Source of the DNA: Ensifer adhaerens
Lineage (GTDB): Bacteria > Pseudomonadota > Alphaproteobacteria > Rhizobiales > Rhizobiaceae
Reading direction: 5' to 3'
NCBI GenBank assembly: GCA_900215285.1
Contig: OCMG01000004.1
Coordinates: forward strand, 1,341,001-1,405,000
DNA: 64,000 nucleotides
In this document: in pieces, positions 19,268-27,713 of the stretch
Numbering within the stretch: the stretch's first letter is position 1
Layout of the letters: each line of letters begins with the position of its first letter
Program-made: the position numbers and the translations under genes
The notes under the pieces: generated by a model
Told to the model about the DNA's origin: nothing
What the model saw: only the letters and a program-made list of their open reading frames with translations
Database searches by the model: none

Positions 19268-19286
19268 ACTTAGCCAAAGGCTAAGT
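19268..19286. terminator. hairpin between tlpA and hydroxybutyryl-CoA dehydrogenase
   Basis: A perfect 8-base stem ACTTAGCC/GGCTAAGT with an AAA loop lies between two convergent genes. No strong T-run follows, so it may act as a bidirectional but weak terminator. Confidence 0.5.
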
Positions 19287-19332
19287 GTTAGAAATCCCAA
19301 GAGAGGGGGTATCCCCGGATCTCCCAACCAAC

Positions 19333-20208
19333 TTACCGCGTCGGAACCGGCACTTCCCCACGATAATCGTAGAAGCCACGGCCCGTCTTGCGGCCCAGCC
19401 AGCCGGCTTCGACATACTTTACCAGCAGAGGACACGGGCGGTATTTGCTGTCGGCGAGGCCGTCGTAGAGGACCTGCATGATCGAGAGGCAGGTGTCGAG
19501 GCCTATGAAGTCTGCGAGTTGCAGCGGGCCCATCGGGTGGTTGGCGCCAAGCTTCATCGCCGTGTCGATGGCCTCGACCGAGCCGACGCCTTCATAGAGC
19601 GTGTAGATCGCCTCGTTGATCATCGGCAGCAGGATGCGGTTGACGATGAAGGCGGGGAAGTCTTCCGACACCGTGATCGTCTTGTCGAGCGCCGTCACAT
19701 AGGCGCGTGCCGCCTGGAAGGTCGGGTCGTCGGTGGCAATGCCGCGCACCAGTTCGACCAGCTTCATGATCGGAACCGGGTTCATGAAGTGGATGCCCAT
19801 GAAGCGTTCCGGCCGGTCGGTGGCGGAGGCCAGACGGGTGATCGAGAGCGACGAGGTGTTGGTGGCCAGCATGGCCGAGGGCTTCAGCAGCGGGCAGAGC
19901 TGGGCGTAGATCTTGCGCTTGATCGTTTCGTCTTCGGTGGCCGCCTCGATGACGAGATCGGCTTGCGATAGAACGGCCATATCGGCGCCGCCGGAAATGC
20001 GGGCCATGGCGGCTTCGCGGGCCTCTGCCGTGATCTTGCCGCCGGCGACCTGGCGGGCCATGTTGGCGCCGATCGTGGCAATGCCGGCTTCGACGCGCTC
20101 GGCGGAGATGTCGTAGATGGCGACCGTGTAGCCGGCCAACGCGCTCACCTGCGCGATGCCGCCGCCCATCTGGCCTGCTCCGATGACGCCGATCTGTTCG
20201 ATGGCCAT
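19333..20208 (-). CDS. 3-hydroxybutyryl-CoA dehydrogenase
   Basis: A 291-residue NAD-dependent dehydrogenase interconverting 3-hydroxybutyryl-CoA and acetoacetyl-CoA in fatty-acid/polyhydroxybutyrate metabolism. The Rossmann loop GAGQMGGGIAQV is at residues 10-21, and ASNTSS-like LATNTSSLSI, GIHFMNPVPIMKLVE (catalytic His) and a C-terminal NHPMGPLQLADFIGLD block follow. In other rhizobia this gene usually sits next to etfA and etfB; here about 3.9 kb of oppositely oriented genes separates them. Confidence 0.93.
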   Translation of the reverse strand: MAIEQIGVIGAGQMGGGIAQVSALAGYTVAIYDISAERVEAGIATIGANMARQVAGGKITAEAREAAMARISGGADMAVLSQADLVIEAATEDETIKRKIYAQLCPLLKPSAMLATNTSSLSITRLASATDRPERFMGIHFMNPVPIMKLVELVRGIATDDPTFQAARAYVTALDKTITVSEDFPAFIVNRILLPMINEAIYTLYEGVGSVEAIDTAMKLGANHPMGPLQLADFIGLDTCLSIMQVLYDGLADSKYRPCPLLVKYVEAGWLGRKTGRGFYDYRGEVPVPTR

Positions 20209-20308
20209 AATGTCGTCTCCCCCAAGTCTTGCTGCTTGTAACCCTTGAAATCTCTTGGCTTCTCAGCCTTGCCTAGTGATAACGTCAGAGATTGTCGATG
20301 ACCAGTCA

Positions 20309-20324
20309 TTTCGCAAGTGCGAAA
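20309..20324. promoter_or_regulatory. candidate operator palindrome upstream of amine oxidase
   Basis: TTTCGCA-AG-TGCGAAA is a perfect 7+7 palindrome in the divergent gap between the dehydrogenase and the FAD oxidoreductase. A half-like TTTGCGAA follows about 20 bases later. Position and symmetry suggest a repressor site, perhaps for the GntR protein encoded at 21860, but the regulator is not proven. Confidence 0.4.
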
Positions 20325-20393
20325 CGATTTCAATCGATTTGGATTTGCGAATTTCTCAAGTGTAAAAGGGTTGCCACACTTATGCAGGTGAAG

Positions 20394-21767
20394 ATGAACG
20401 GTAACGTCTCCTTCTGGTATGCCGATATCGGCGGTTTGCCGGAACGGCGCCCTGGTTTGCCGGGCCACAGGGACGCCGATATCTGCATCATTGGCGCCGG
20501 TTATACCGGGCTCTGGACGGCCTATTACCTGAAGAAGGCTGACCCTTCGCTTTCCATCGTCATCGTCGAGCGGGAATTTGCCGGTTTCGGCGGGTCGGGC
20601 CGCAATGGCGGCTGGCTTTCCGGCGGGTTCGACTGGTCGCGGGAGAAATATCTGAAGGGCGCGAGCCGGCAGGCGGTGGTTGCCATGCAGACGGCGATGG
20701 CCGGCACGGTGGATGAGGTGATCCGCGTGGCCGAAGCCGAGGGTCTCGACGCCGACATTCTCCGGACCGACAATCTGGTCGTGGCGACCAATGCCGCGCA
20801 GATGGGGCGGCTCGCGGACGAGCATAATGTCATGCGCGAATGGGATGTTCCGGCGGAAAAGATCGGGCTTTTGTCCGCGGGAGAGGCGGCTGCGCGGGTC
20901 CGCGTTGCTGGCGTTCAGGGCGGTCTGGTCGTGCGCGGCATGGCGCGGGTGCAGCCGGCGAAGCTTGTGCGCGGGCTGGCGTTGGCTGTCGAGCGGCTGG
21001 GTATCACGATTTATGAGGGGACGGCGGTCACCGCCTATCGCAAGGGCGTGGTCGAGACCGAGCGCGGAACCGTCCGCGCGCCGATCATCCTGCGCGCGAC
21101 CGAGGGGTTTACGGCCGGTCTGCCCGGCCATGAGCGGGAATGGCTGCCGCTCAACAGTGCGCAGATCGTGACGGAGCCGCTGCCGGATGTGCTCTGGGAC
21201 AAGATCGGCTGGCGTGGGCACGAATTGCTGGGCGAAGGCGCCCATGCCTATTGCTATGCGCAGCGCACCCGTGAGGGCCGCATCGCCATGGGCGGGCGCG
21301 GCGTGCCCTATCGGTTCGGCTCGCGCACGGATGTCAACGGGCGGACGCAGGACGCGACGATCAGGCAGTTGCACGCGATCCTGCTGAGGCTGTTTCCCAC
21401 GCTGAAAGATCTGCGTATCGACCATGCCTGGTGCGGGGTGCTTGGGGTGCCGCGCGACTGGTGCACGACGGCAGGCTTCGACGCGGCGAGTGGTCTCGGC
21501 TGGGCGGGCGGCTATGTGGGGCTTGGCGTTTCGAGTTCCAATCTGGCCGGGCGGACACTGGCTGATCTGGTTTTGAAGCGGGATACGGAACTGGTGCGCC
21601 TGCCATGGGTGAACCGAAAGGTGCGCTCGTGGGAGCCGGAACCGTTGCGCTGGCTCGGCGTTCATTCGATGTACAAATTGTACAAGCTTGCGGACCGGCG
21701 GGAGGCGGAGGGGCTGGGACGAACGTCGCAGTTCGCGCGGCTTGCCGACAAGATCACGGGACATTGA
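20394..21767 (+). CDS. FAD-dependent amine oxidoreductase (DAO family, PuuB-like), copy 1
   Basis: 457 residues of the D-amino-acid-oxidase (DAO) fold. A dinucleotide loop IIGAGYTGLWTA near 25-36 is followed by FGGSGRNGGWLSGG, the flavin-binding pattern of gamma-glutamylputrescine oxidase and related amine oxidases; GWAGGYVGLGVSSSNLAGRTL closes the C-terminal FAD site. It probably oxidises a secondary amine or gamma-glutamylated amine. Start ATG 20394 (AGGTG just upstream) or 20382. It forms a trio with a GntR regulator and a second oxidase, all in the same direction. Confidence 0.82.
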   Translation: MNGNVSFWYADIGGLPERRPGLPGHRDADICIIGAGYTGLWTAYYLKKADPSLSIVIVEREFAGFGGSGRNGGWLSGGFDWSREKYLKGASRQAVVAMQTAMAGTVDEVIRVAEAEGLDADILRTDNLVVATNAAQMGRLADEHNVMREWDVPAEKIGLLSAGEAAARVRVAGVQGGLVVRGMARVQPAKLVRGLALAVERLGITIYEGTAVTAYRKGVVETERGTVRAPIILRATEGFTAGLPGHEREWLPLNSAQIVTEPLPDVLWDKIGWRGHELLGEGAHAYCYAQRTREGRIAMGGRGVPYRFGSRTDVNGRTQDATIRQLHAILLRLFPTLKDLRIDHAWCGVLGVPRDWCTTAGFDAASGLGWAGGYVGLGVSSSNLAGRTLADLVLKRDTELVRLPWVNRKVRSWEPEPLRWLGVHSMYKLYKLADRREAEGLGRTSQFARLADKITGH

Positions 21768-21859
21768 TGTTCCGTCGTTCGGTAGCACTGGCAATGCGGC
21801 GCGACTGGCGATAATCTCCGCCTTCTACTTTTGATCAATCGTCGGGTGGACGGACAAAC

Positions 21860-22525
21860 TTGCTGAAGCCTTTGGACAGGAACGCGCGCGAAAGCGTGAA
21901 AAGATGGACTTACAGATCGCTGCGCCATTCAGTGATGACCGGGCGTTTGCCGCCGGGTCAGGCGGTCACGATTACCGGGCTTGCGGAAGAGCTCGGCGTG
22001 TCGGCCATGCCGATCCGCGAGGCGCTGCATCTGCTGGTCGCCGACGGGGCGCTTGAGCATCTCGACAATCGCCGGGTGCGCGTGCCGAACATGACGCCGG
22101 AGAAATTCGACGAGACGCTATCGGCCCGCATCGCGCTGGAGACGCTGGCGGCGGAGCGCGCCATGCTTCATGTCGACGAGGTGCGGCTGATGCGGATGCA
22201 GAAGCTTGATGCAGAAATCGACGAAGCTTACGACGCGGGCGACATCGAAAGCGGCATCGAACGCAATTTCGCATTTCATCGCTGTCTCTACGAGACCCGA
22301 TCGTCCGCCGTGCTGCTGCCGCTCATCGAATCGGTCTGGGTGCGGCTTGGCCCCTTCATGCGCGAGGCGACGGAAAATCTGGAAGAGACCTATCGTTTCG
22401 ACCGCCACGCCGAGGCCATGCAGGCGATCCGAGACAAGGATGTGGGAGCGCTACGCCGGGCCATCGAGTCCGACATCCAGGACGGCGCCGGCTATTTGGG
22501 GCGCAAGCGCTTCTCCGGCGAATGA
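21860..22525 (+). CDS. GntR-family regulator with FCD domain
   Basis: 221 residues from a TTG start. A winged helix-turn-helix occupies about 18-80 (LPPGQAVTITGLAEELGVSA recognition region and RRVRVP wing). An all-helical FCD effector domain fills 90-215, with metal-ligand type residues in RNFAFHRCLY and FDRHAEAMQAI. Members of this FadR/VanR subgroup bind organic acids or amines. Lying between two FAD amine oxidases, it probably regulates both. The TTG start is accepted because conserved sequence begins at once and no ATG is near. Confidence 0.87.
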   Translation: MLKPLDRNARESVKRWTYRSLRHSVMTGRLPPGQAVTITGLAEELGVSAMPIREALHLLVADGALEHLDNRRVRVPNMTPEKFDETLSARIALETLAAERAMLHVDEVRLMRMQKLDAEIDEAYDAGDIESGIERNFAFHRCLYETRSSAVLLPLIESVWVRLGPFMREATENLEETYRFDRHAEAMQAIRDKDVGALRRAIESDIQDGAGYLGRKRFSGE

Positions 22526-22535
22526 AGGTGAATGC

Positions 22536-23840
22536 TTGGATATCCTGACGATCAATGGCGATATCGGCCGCTATCCGCGGAGCTATTATGCAGCCACGGC
22601 CCATGCGCTTCAGGCCGCGCCTGCGCCTGAGGGCGAGATTCGCTGCGATGTCTGCATCATCGGCGGCGGCTTTACCGGCGTCTCGAGCGCGCTGCATCTC
22701 GCCAAGCGCGGCTACAAGGTCGTGCTTCTGGAGGCAAACCGTATCGGCTGGGGCGCGTCGGGGCGCAATGGGGGCCAGGTCAATACCGGCATGCGGCTCG
22801 ACCAGCCGTTGCTGGAAGCAAAATACGGGCGTGATACGGCGCATCGGCTGTGGGCGGTTGCGACGCAGGCGGTCGATCTCGTCAAGGGGCTGATTGCCGA
22901 ACACAAGATCGATTGCGGCTTCAAGCCGGGTGTCATCCACGCGTCGCATCGCGCCGGCGACGGGCGGCATTTCGCCGAACTGGTCGAGGCGATGGGCGAG
23001 AACTACGGTGTCACCTCGATGGAACTTCTCGACCGCGAGGCCCTGCATGCGCTGCTGCCGACGGATTTCTATTGCTGCGGTCTGCTGGATCGCGATGCGG
23101 GGCATCTGCATCCGCTGAACTATCTCTTCGGGTTGGCGCAGGCGGCCCAGGTCCATGGCGCGACGCTGCATGAGAATGCGCGCGTGGTCGAGATCGTCAA
23201 GGGTAGCCCTGCGATCGTGAAGACGGATCGCGCAACGATCCGGGCGGGTCATGTCGTGGTCGGCGTCAACGGCTATGGCGGGCGGCTGGTCGGCGAGGAT
23301 GCGCCGTATGTGATGCCGATCAATGCTTACATCGGTACGACGCGGGTTCTGACGGAGGACGAGGCGGCGCGTGTGTTGACCCAGGATTACGCGGTCGCGG
23401 ATTCGAAATTCGTCATCAACTATTTCCGCCTGACCCAGGACCGTCGGCTGCTGTTCGGCGGCGGCGAGAGCTACGGCTATCGGTTTCCGCGCGATTTGGA
23501 CGGGATCGTGCGGCGGCCGATGGCGCAGGTTTTCCCGCATCTGCGCGATGTGCCCTTCGACTATCGCTGGGGCGGGACGCTGGGGATCACGATGAGCCGG
23601 ATGCCGCATTTCCGGCGGCACGCAGGGAATGTCCTGACGGCCGGCGGGTTTTCTGGGCAGGGTGTGGCGCTGGCGACGCTGTCTGGGCAGGTGATCGCGG
23701 ACGCGGTTGCGGGACAGGCGGAAAGGTTCGATCTGATGGCCTCGCTGCCGTCGGTTCCGTTTCCGGGTGGAACGGCGATGCGGCTGCCGCTTCTGGTGCT
23801 GGCGATGACGTGGTATGCGCTGAGGGATCGACTGGGGTAG
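22536..23840 (+). CDS. FAD-dependent amine oxidoreductase (gamma-glutamylputrescine oxidase-like), copy 2
   Basis: 434 residues from a TTG start 11 bases after the GntR stop, with AAGG upstream. Conserved parts: an N-terminal YPRSYYAAT block, FAD loop IIGGGFTGVSSALHL at about 46-60, WGASGRNGGQVNTG near 77-90, and a C-terminal MPHFRRHAGNVLTAGGFSGQGVALATLSG block. This matches PuuB/OrdL-type oxidases that act on gamma-glutamylputrescine or sarcosine-like amines. A nearby ATG (22532) is out of frame and stops after five codons. It is about 25-35% similar by eye to the oxidase at 20394, so the pair are paralogues of one superfamily, not a tandem duplicate. Confidence 0.85.
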   Translation: MDILTINGDIGRYPRSYYAATAHALQAAPAPEGEIRCDVCIIGGGFTGVSSALHLAKRGYKVVLLEANRIGWGASGRNGGQVNTGMRLDQPLLEAKYGRDTAHRLWAVATQAVDLVKGLIAEHKIDCGFKPGVIHASHRAGDGRHFAELVEAMGENYGVTSMELLDREALHALLPTDFYCCGLLDRDAGHLHPLNYLFGLAQAAQVHGATLHENARVVEIVKGSPAIVKTDRATIRAGHVVVGVNGYGGRLVGEDAPYVMPINAYIGTTRVLTEDEAARVLTQDYAVADSKFVINYFRLTQDRRLLFGGGESYGYRFPRDLDGIVRRPMAQVFPHLRDVPFDYRWGGTLGITMSRMPHFRRHAGNVLTAGGFSGQGVALATLSGQVIADAVAGQAERFDLMASLPSVPFPGGTAMRLPLLVLAMTWYALRDRLG

Positions 23841-24092
23841 GCCCGGCTCTGCGGGAGATTAAGACCCCTCCCCACAAGGTGGAGGGAGACTTTGTGGCAC
23901 CGGTTTCCCGCCTCAATATCTGCAGTATTCTGCTCTGCATTTCGGAATGAAAACGCTAAGAAAGGCGGCGGCGGTGCATCTGTCCGTCTCCCCCCTTGTG
24001 GGGGAGATGGCGGCAGCCAGAGGGGGACTTTACCCACAAACGAAAAACGGGCCGGCAAGCCGACCCGTCTCTCAATCAAATGCCTTGTGGGC
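23841..24092. repeat. intergenic composite repeat next to etfA
   Basis: No gene is seen. A CCCTCCCC..GGAGGGAG hairpin unit lies at 23861-23888 and a CTCCCCCC-TTGT-GGGGGAG unit with the GATGGCGGCAGCCAGAGGGGG tail at 23985-24027. The same modules occur at 16941-17120 in a different order, with the intervening bases unrelated. The element lies between two convergent genes and may terminate both. Confidence 0.65.
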
Positions 24093-25022
24093 TCACAGAG
24101 CCTTCTCAAGCTCCGGCAGAGCCTCGAAGAGGTCTGCGACGAGGCCGTAGTCGGCGACCTGGAAGATCGGGGCTTCCTCGTCCTTGTTGATGGCGACGAT
24201 CACCTTCGAGTCCTTCATGCCGGCGAGGTGCTGGATCGCACCGGAGATGCCGCAGGCGATGTAGAGTTCGGGCGCCACGACCTTGCCGGTCTGGCCAACC
24301 TGCCAGTCGTTCGGCGCATATCCTGCGTCGACGGCAGCGCGCGAGGCGCCAACCGCGGCGCCCAGCTTGTCGGCGACGGGAAGGATGACTTCCTGGAACT
24401 TCTCCGACGAACCGAGAGCACGGCCGCCCGAGATGATGATCTTGGCAGACGTGAGTTCCGGACGGTCGGAGGAGGACAGCGCATCCGAGACGTGGGCCGA
24501 AACGCCCGGATTGGCGGCAGCGCCAACCGTCTCGACAGCGGCCGAACCACCTTCACCGGCAGCGGCGAAGGATGCGGTGCGGACCGTGATCACCTTCTTG
24601 GCGTCGGTCGACTGAACCGTCTGGATGGCGTTGCCGGCATAGATCGGACGCTTGAACGTGTCGGCCGAAACGACCTCGATGATTTCCGAGATCTGGGCGA
24701 CGTCGAGAAGAGCGGCAACGCGCGGCAGGATGTTCTTGCCCGTGGCGGTGGCTGCGGCAACGATGGCATCATAGGAGCCGGCGAGCGACACGATGAGGGC
24801 CGCAACCGGCTCAGCGAGCTGATGACCATAGGCGGCATCGTCAGCGACGAGAACCTTGGCAACGCCTGCGAGCTTGGCAGCCTGTTCGCCCACGGCGGAC
24901 GCGCCGGCGCCTGCGACCAGCACATGCACGTCGCCGCCGATCTTGGCGGCAGCGGTCAGCGCCTTGGCGGTCTGGTCGGAAAGGGTCTTGTTGTCGTGGT
25001 CGGCAACGAGAAGAATGGTCAT
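24093..25022 (-). CDS. etfA: electron transfer flavoprotein subunit alpha
   Basis: 309 residues. ETF accepts electrons from acyl-CoA and related dehydrogenases and passes them to ETF:ubiquinone oxidoreductase. The N-terminal FixB-like domain covers 1-180. The C-terminal FAD-binding domain has [17 protein letters not shown] (about 200-216), [42 protein letters not shown], split over loops that hold the FAD ADP part. It is 22 bases downstream of etfB, forming a clear operon. Confidence 0.95.
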   Translation of the reverse strand: MTILLVADHDNKTLSDQTAKALTAAAKIGGDVHVLVAGAGASAVGEQAAKLAGVAKVLVADDAAYGHQLAEPVAALIVSLAGSYDAIVAAATATGKNILPRVAALLDVAQISEIIEVVSADTFKRPIYAGNAIQTVQSTDAKKVITVRTASFAAAGEGGSAAVETVGAAANPGVSAHVSDALSSSDRPELTSAKIIISGGRALGSSEKFQEVILPVADKLGAAVGASRAAVDAGYAPNDWQVGQTGKVVAPELYIACGISGAIQHLAGMKDSKVIVAINKDEEAPIFQVADYGLVADLFEALPELEKAL

Positions 25023-25044
25023 GATCTTATCTCCTTCCCAAAAC

Positions 25045-25794
25045 TTAGAGGACGCCAGCGGACTTGAGGCTGGAGACCAGCTCGCCCACGGACTTGACCT
25101 TGACGCCAGCCTTGCGGCCGCCCGGCTCTTCGGTCTTCAGCACCTTCAGGCGCGGCGAGACGTCGACGCCGTAGTCGGCGGGCGACTTCTTGTCGAGCGG
25201 CTTCTTCTTGGCCTTCATGATGTTCGGCAGCGACGCATAGCGCGGCTCGTTGAGGCGAAGGTCGGTGGTGACGATGGCCGGGAGCTTGACTTCGATGGTC
25301 TGCAGGCCGCCGTCGACTTCGCGGGTGATGTTGGCCTTGGAGCTATCGACAATCTCGACCTTCGAGGCAAACGTGCCCTGGGCCCAGCCCAGCAAGGCTG
25401 CGAGCATCTGGCCGGTCTGGTTGGAGTCGTCATCAATGGCCTGCTTGCCGACGATGACGAGGCCGGGCTGTTCGGCTTCGACGACGCCCTTGACGATCTT
25501 GGCGACGGCGAGCGGCTCGACGGTTTCCTCCGTCTCGACCAGGATGCCGCGGTCGGCGCCCATGGCGAGCGCTGTGCGGATGGTTTCCTCGGCCTTGGCC
25601 GGGCCTACCGACACGACGACAACTTCGTCGGCCTTGCCGGCTTCCTTCAGGCGAAGCGCCTCTTCAACGGAGATTTCGTCGAACGGGTTCATCGACATCT
25701 TGACGTTCGCGAGCTCAACGCCCGTGCCGTCGCCCTTGACGCGGATCTTCACGTTGTAATCAACAACGCGCTTCACTGTCACAACAATCTTCAT
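25045..25794 (-). CDS. etfB: electron transfer flavoprotein subunit beta
   Basis: 249 residues beginning [14 protein letters not shown], the FixA-like beta subunit that binds AMP and docks partner dehydrogenases. The family signature lies in the C-terminal part ([18 protein letters not shown] near 180-197). The [17 protein letters not shown] segment is the AMP-binding loop. The ATG at 25794 has a GAAGG-type ribosome site 8-9 bases upstream and begins the conserved sequence; the frame is open further up but unconserved. A promoter with a MerR-type operator lies about 190 bases upstream. Confidence 0.95.
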   Translation of the reverse strand: MKIVVTVKRVVDYNVKIRVKGDGTGVELANVKMSMNPFDEISVEEALRLKEAGKADEVVVVSVGPAKAEETIRTALAMGADRGILVETEETVEPLAVAKIVKGVVEAEQPGLVIVGKQAIDDDSNQTGQMLAALLGWAQGTFASKVEIVDSSKANITREVDGGLQTIEVKLPAIVTTDLRLNEPRYASLPNIMKAKKKPLDKKSPADYGVDVSPRLKVLKTEEPGGRKAGVKVKSVGELVSSLKSAGVL

Positions 25795-25983
25795 GGAGCC
25801 CTTCCTTCGCAAACTTCCTGGAGGAACATGCGTTAATCCACACGCGGCCAATTGCCGGTTGGCGACATGGATAAGCGTTTTTCCTCCAAATTCAACGCGT
25901 ATCCCCTCGCCGGAGGGATTTTTTTGGCACCCGGAGTGTGCATGAGCCGCCAAGGGCTCCCAGCTGCTCCAAGTCTGGCAAAC

Positions 25984-26012
25984 TGTCTAGCTTACGTTTA
26001 CGTTAAGGTCAA
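25984..26012 (-). promoter_or_regulatory. etfBA promoter with MerR/LiuR-type operator in the spacer
   Basis: Read on the minus strand: -35 TTGACC (26012-26007), a 17-base spacer (26006-25990) and -10 TAGACA (25989-25984). The spacer is filled by TTAACGTAAACGTAAG (26006-25991). This agrees at 13 of 16 positions with the LiuR consensus TTGACGTTTACGTCAA as I recall it, read on the opposite strand. Placing the operator between -35 and -10 is the hallmark of MerR-family activation. Confidence 0.6.
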
Positions 26013-26095
26013 TCATGTTCAAGCCTGCACAATTCAGGCCTTGGAAATTCACCCATGAGAAAATGATTGCGGATGGCCCCGCCATGGGGTGGCTA

Positions 26096-26192
26096 GATCG
26101 TTTCAATCTTTCCTTGAAATGCTGAAACGATCCATCTCTTTGTTTTGCGCAATTCCGGACGCGAAACCGGTTTCCACTTTCGCTGGGATTGC
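26096..26192. repeat. two-palindrome RIME-like repeat, copy 2
   Basis: Palindrome 1 has arms GATCGTTTCA (26096-26105) and TGAAACGATC (26123-26132). Palindrome 2 has arms GCAATTCC (26149-26156) and GGGATTGC (26185-26192), 44 bases as in copy 1. The element ends two bases before the rhomboid stop codon, so its conserved TTAG tail supplies that stop. The two-palindrome layout is that described for RIME elements. Confidence 0.75.
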
Positions 26193-26193
26193 T

Positions 26194-26904
26194 TTAGCCC
26201 GGGCGTCGCTCGATGCTTGGCGTCTTCCGGTCCAGCAGCGCGACGCCTGGCCGTTTGAGGATGATGACCAGGATCGCGCCGGCGACAATGCCGCCAGTAT
26301 GCGCGCCCCAGGAAACCATGCCGCCAGGGTCGGTGGCGAGCATATAGAATTGTTCGCCGATCCAGAGCAGGAGCGGGACGAAGGCCGGCAGCGGCAGGGG
26401 AATGCCAAAAAGCACCAGCACCCAGACGCGGACGCGGGGATGCAGGAGCACATAGGCTGAAATCACGCCGGAAATCGCACCCGATGCGCCGATCAGCGGG
26501 ATCTGGGATGTCGGGTCCGTCAGGCCATGGATCAGGGCGCCGAAAGCGGCACAGGCGAGATAGAAGAGGGCATAGCGAACATGGCCGAGCGCATCTTCCA
26601 CGTTGTCGCCGAACACGAAGAGGAACAGCAGGTTCACAGCGATGTGCATGAAGTCTATGTGGAAAAAGGCATAGGTGATGAAAGTCGCCCAGCTTGGCAC
26701 AAGCGCAATGGTTGGGTCGAGCCGGTCGCCATTGAAGATCACGCCCGGAATGAAGCCGAGCGCCATCTGCACCGTGTTCTGGTCCAGCACGGTTTCTCGC
26801 CGCAGGACGATCCAGACCAGAATATTGGCGATGATCAGCGTATAATTGACATAGGCCCGCCTGATATATTTCAAGCCAATCTGGTCGTGGATCGGCAGGA
26901 ACAT
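26194..26904 (-). CDS. rhomboid family intramembrane serine protease
   Basis: 236 residues, about six membrane segments. The catalytic dyad is present: Ser141 in GASGAISG and His202 in SWGAHTGGI. The HxxxxHxxxN signature is FHIDFMHIAVN (His82, His87, Asn91). The protein would cleave other membrane proteins within the bilayer; targets are unknown. The ATG at 26904 starts at the family-typical MFLPIHDQ. It lies four bases after the adenosyltransferase stop in the same direction, so the two are probably co-transcribed. The RIME-like repeat provides its stop context. Confidence 0.92.
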   Translation of the reverse strand: MFLPIHDQIGLKYIRRAYVNYTLIIANILVWIVLRRETVLDQNTVQMALGFIPGVIFNGDRLDPTIALVPSWATFITYAFFHIDFMHIAVNLLFLFVFGDNVEDALGHVRYALFYLACAAFGALIHGLTDPTSQIPLIGASGAISGVISAYVLLHPRVRVWVLVLFGIPLPLPAFVPLLLWIGEQFYMLATDPGGMVSWGAHTGGIVAGAILVIILKRPGVALLDRKTPSIERRPG

Positions 26905-26908
26905 CGCG

Positions 26909-27487
26909 CTATCTGTCCTTTCCCGGCACCCAGAGCACATCGCTCGCGCCATTGTCGTTGGTGACGCGGGCAGCGACGAAGAGCAGGTCGGACAGGCGAT
27001 TGATGTAGCGCATCGCCGCGGGATTGATCGCGCCATGCTCGCGGGCGTTCAGGGCCACCATCAGTCGCTCGGCGCGGCGCGAGACCGTGCGGGCGACGTG
27101 AAGCGCTGCAGAGGCCGGCGAGCCGCCGGGGAGCACGAAGGATTTAAGTGGCTGCAGGTTCGCGTTCAGTGCATCGATGGCGTGTTCCAGATCATCGACC
27201 TGCTTCTGCGTGACGCGCAACGGCTCATAGCCGAGTTCTTCCGGCGTGCCGGGGGATGCAAGGTCGGCGCCGAGATCGAAAAGCGCGTTCTGTATGGCTG
27301 CGAGGATTGCATCGAGCTTGGGCATGCCTGCGGTCGACAGGCGGGCAACCCCGACAAAGGAATTCGTCTCGTCCACAACGCCATAGGCCTCGACACGCAG
27401 GTCTGTCTTGGACACGCGGTCGCCGCCGGCGAGGCCGGTCGTGCCGTCATCGCCGGTCCGCGTATAAATCTTGTTCAGTTTTACCAT
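26909..27487 (-). CDS. cob(I)yrinic acid a,c-diamide adenosyltransferase, PduO type
   Basis: 192 residues of the PduO-type ATP:cob(I)alamin adenosyltransferase family, which makes adenosylcobalamin. Motif 1 is YTRTGDDGTTGLAGGDRV near 8-25 (ATP binding), followed by VDETNSFVG, then motif RTVSRRAERLMVAL at about 130-143 and a C-terminal NRLSDLLFVAARV helix. All expected ATP-site residues are visible. The gene sits between a small twin-membrane protein and the rhomboid protease, all on the minus strand. Confidence 0.94.
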   Translation of the reverse strand: MVKLNKIYTRTGDDGTTGLAGGDRVSKTDLRVEAYGVVDETNSFVGVARLSTAGMPKLDAILAAIQNALFDLGADLASPGTPEELGYEPLRVTQKQVDDLEHAIDALNANLQPLKSFVLPGGSPASAALHVARTVSRRAERLMVALNAREHGAINPAAMRYINRLSDLLFVAARVTNDNGASDVLWVPGKDR

Positions 27488-27493
27488 ATCGGA

Positions 27494-27691
27494 TCAACGG
27501 CCTCCGCCGGTCAGCCACAGCGTCAGCATGATCAGCGCGACCGCGACCGCCTGAAGCGCGACGCGCATCTGCATGAGTTTGTTGGATGTGTTGCCGCTGC
27601 CGCCTTTCAGGAGGTTCCAAAGGCCTCGGATCAGAACGAGGGCGGTCGCGACCATGAACACGATCGCCAGAATATAGGTGAATCCCCCCAT
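27494..27691 (-). CDS. small twin-transmembrane protein (HIG1-like)
   Basis: 65 residues with two hydrophobic helices (about 4-26 and 42-60) joined by a basic loop KGGSGNTSNKLMQMRV. The pattern, with RGLWNLLKGG before the loop and QMRVALQAVAVALIM after it, matches the twin transmembrane/HIG1-type proteins of alphaproteobacteria, which are linked to respiratory complexes. It ends six bases before the adenosyltransferase gene and is probably co-transcribed with it. Precise role unknown. Confidence 0.85.
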   Translation of the reverse strand: MGGFTYILAIVFMVATALVLIRGLWNLLKGGSGNTSNKLMQMRVALQAVAVALIMLTLWLTGGGR

Positions 27692-27713
27692 GACATTTCC
27701 TTTTCAGCGGCGT

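Larger units (their letters stand above)
25795..26193. other. etfB-rhomboid intergenic region
   Basis: 399 bases without a supported gene. It holds the etfBA leader, the MerR-type operator and promoter (25984-26012) and a two-palindrome repeat (26096-26192). The long leader between promoter and etfB (about 180 bases) shows no known riboswitch fold that I can recognise. Confidence 0.6.

Noticed and set aside
19295..19325. Second GGGG-TATCC-type hairpin next to the tlpA terminator
   Set aside because: The arms are only four to five bases and have no T-run; too weak to report separately.
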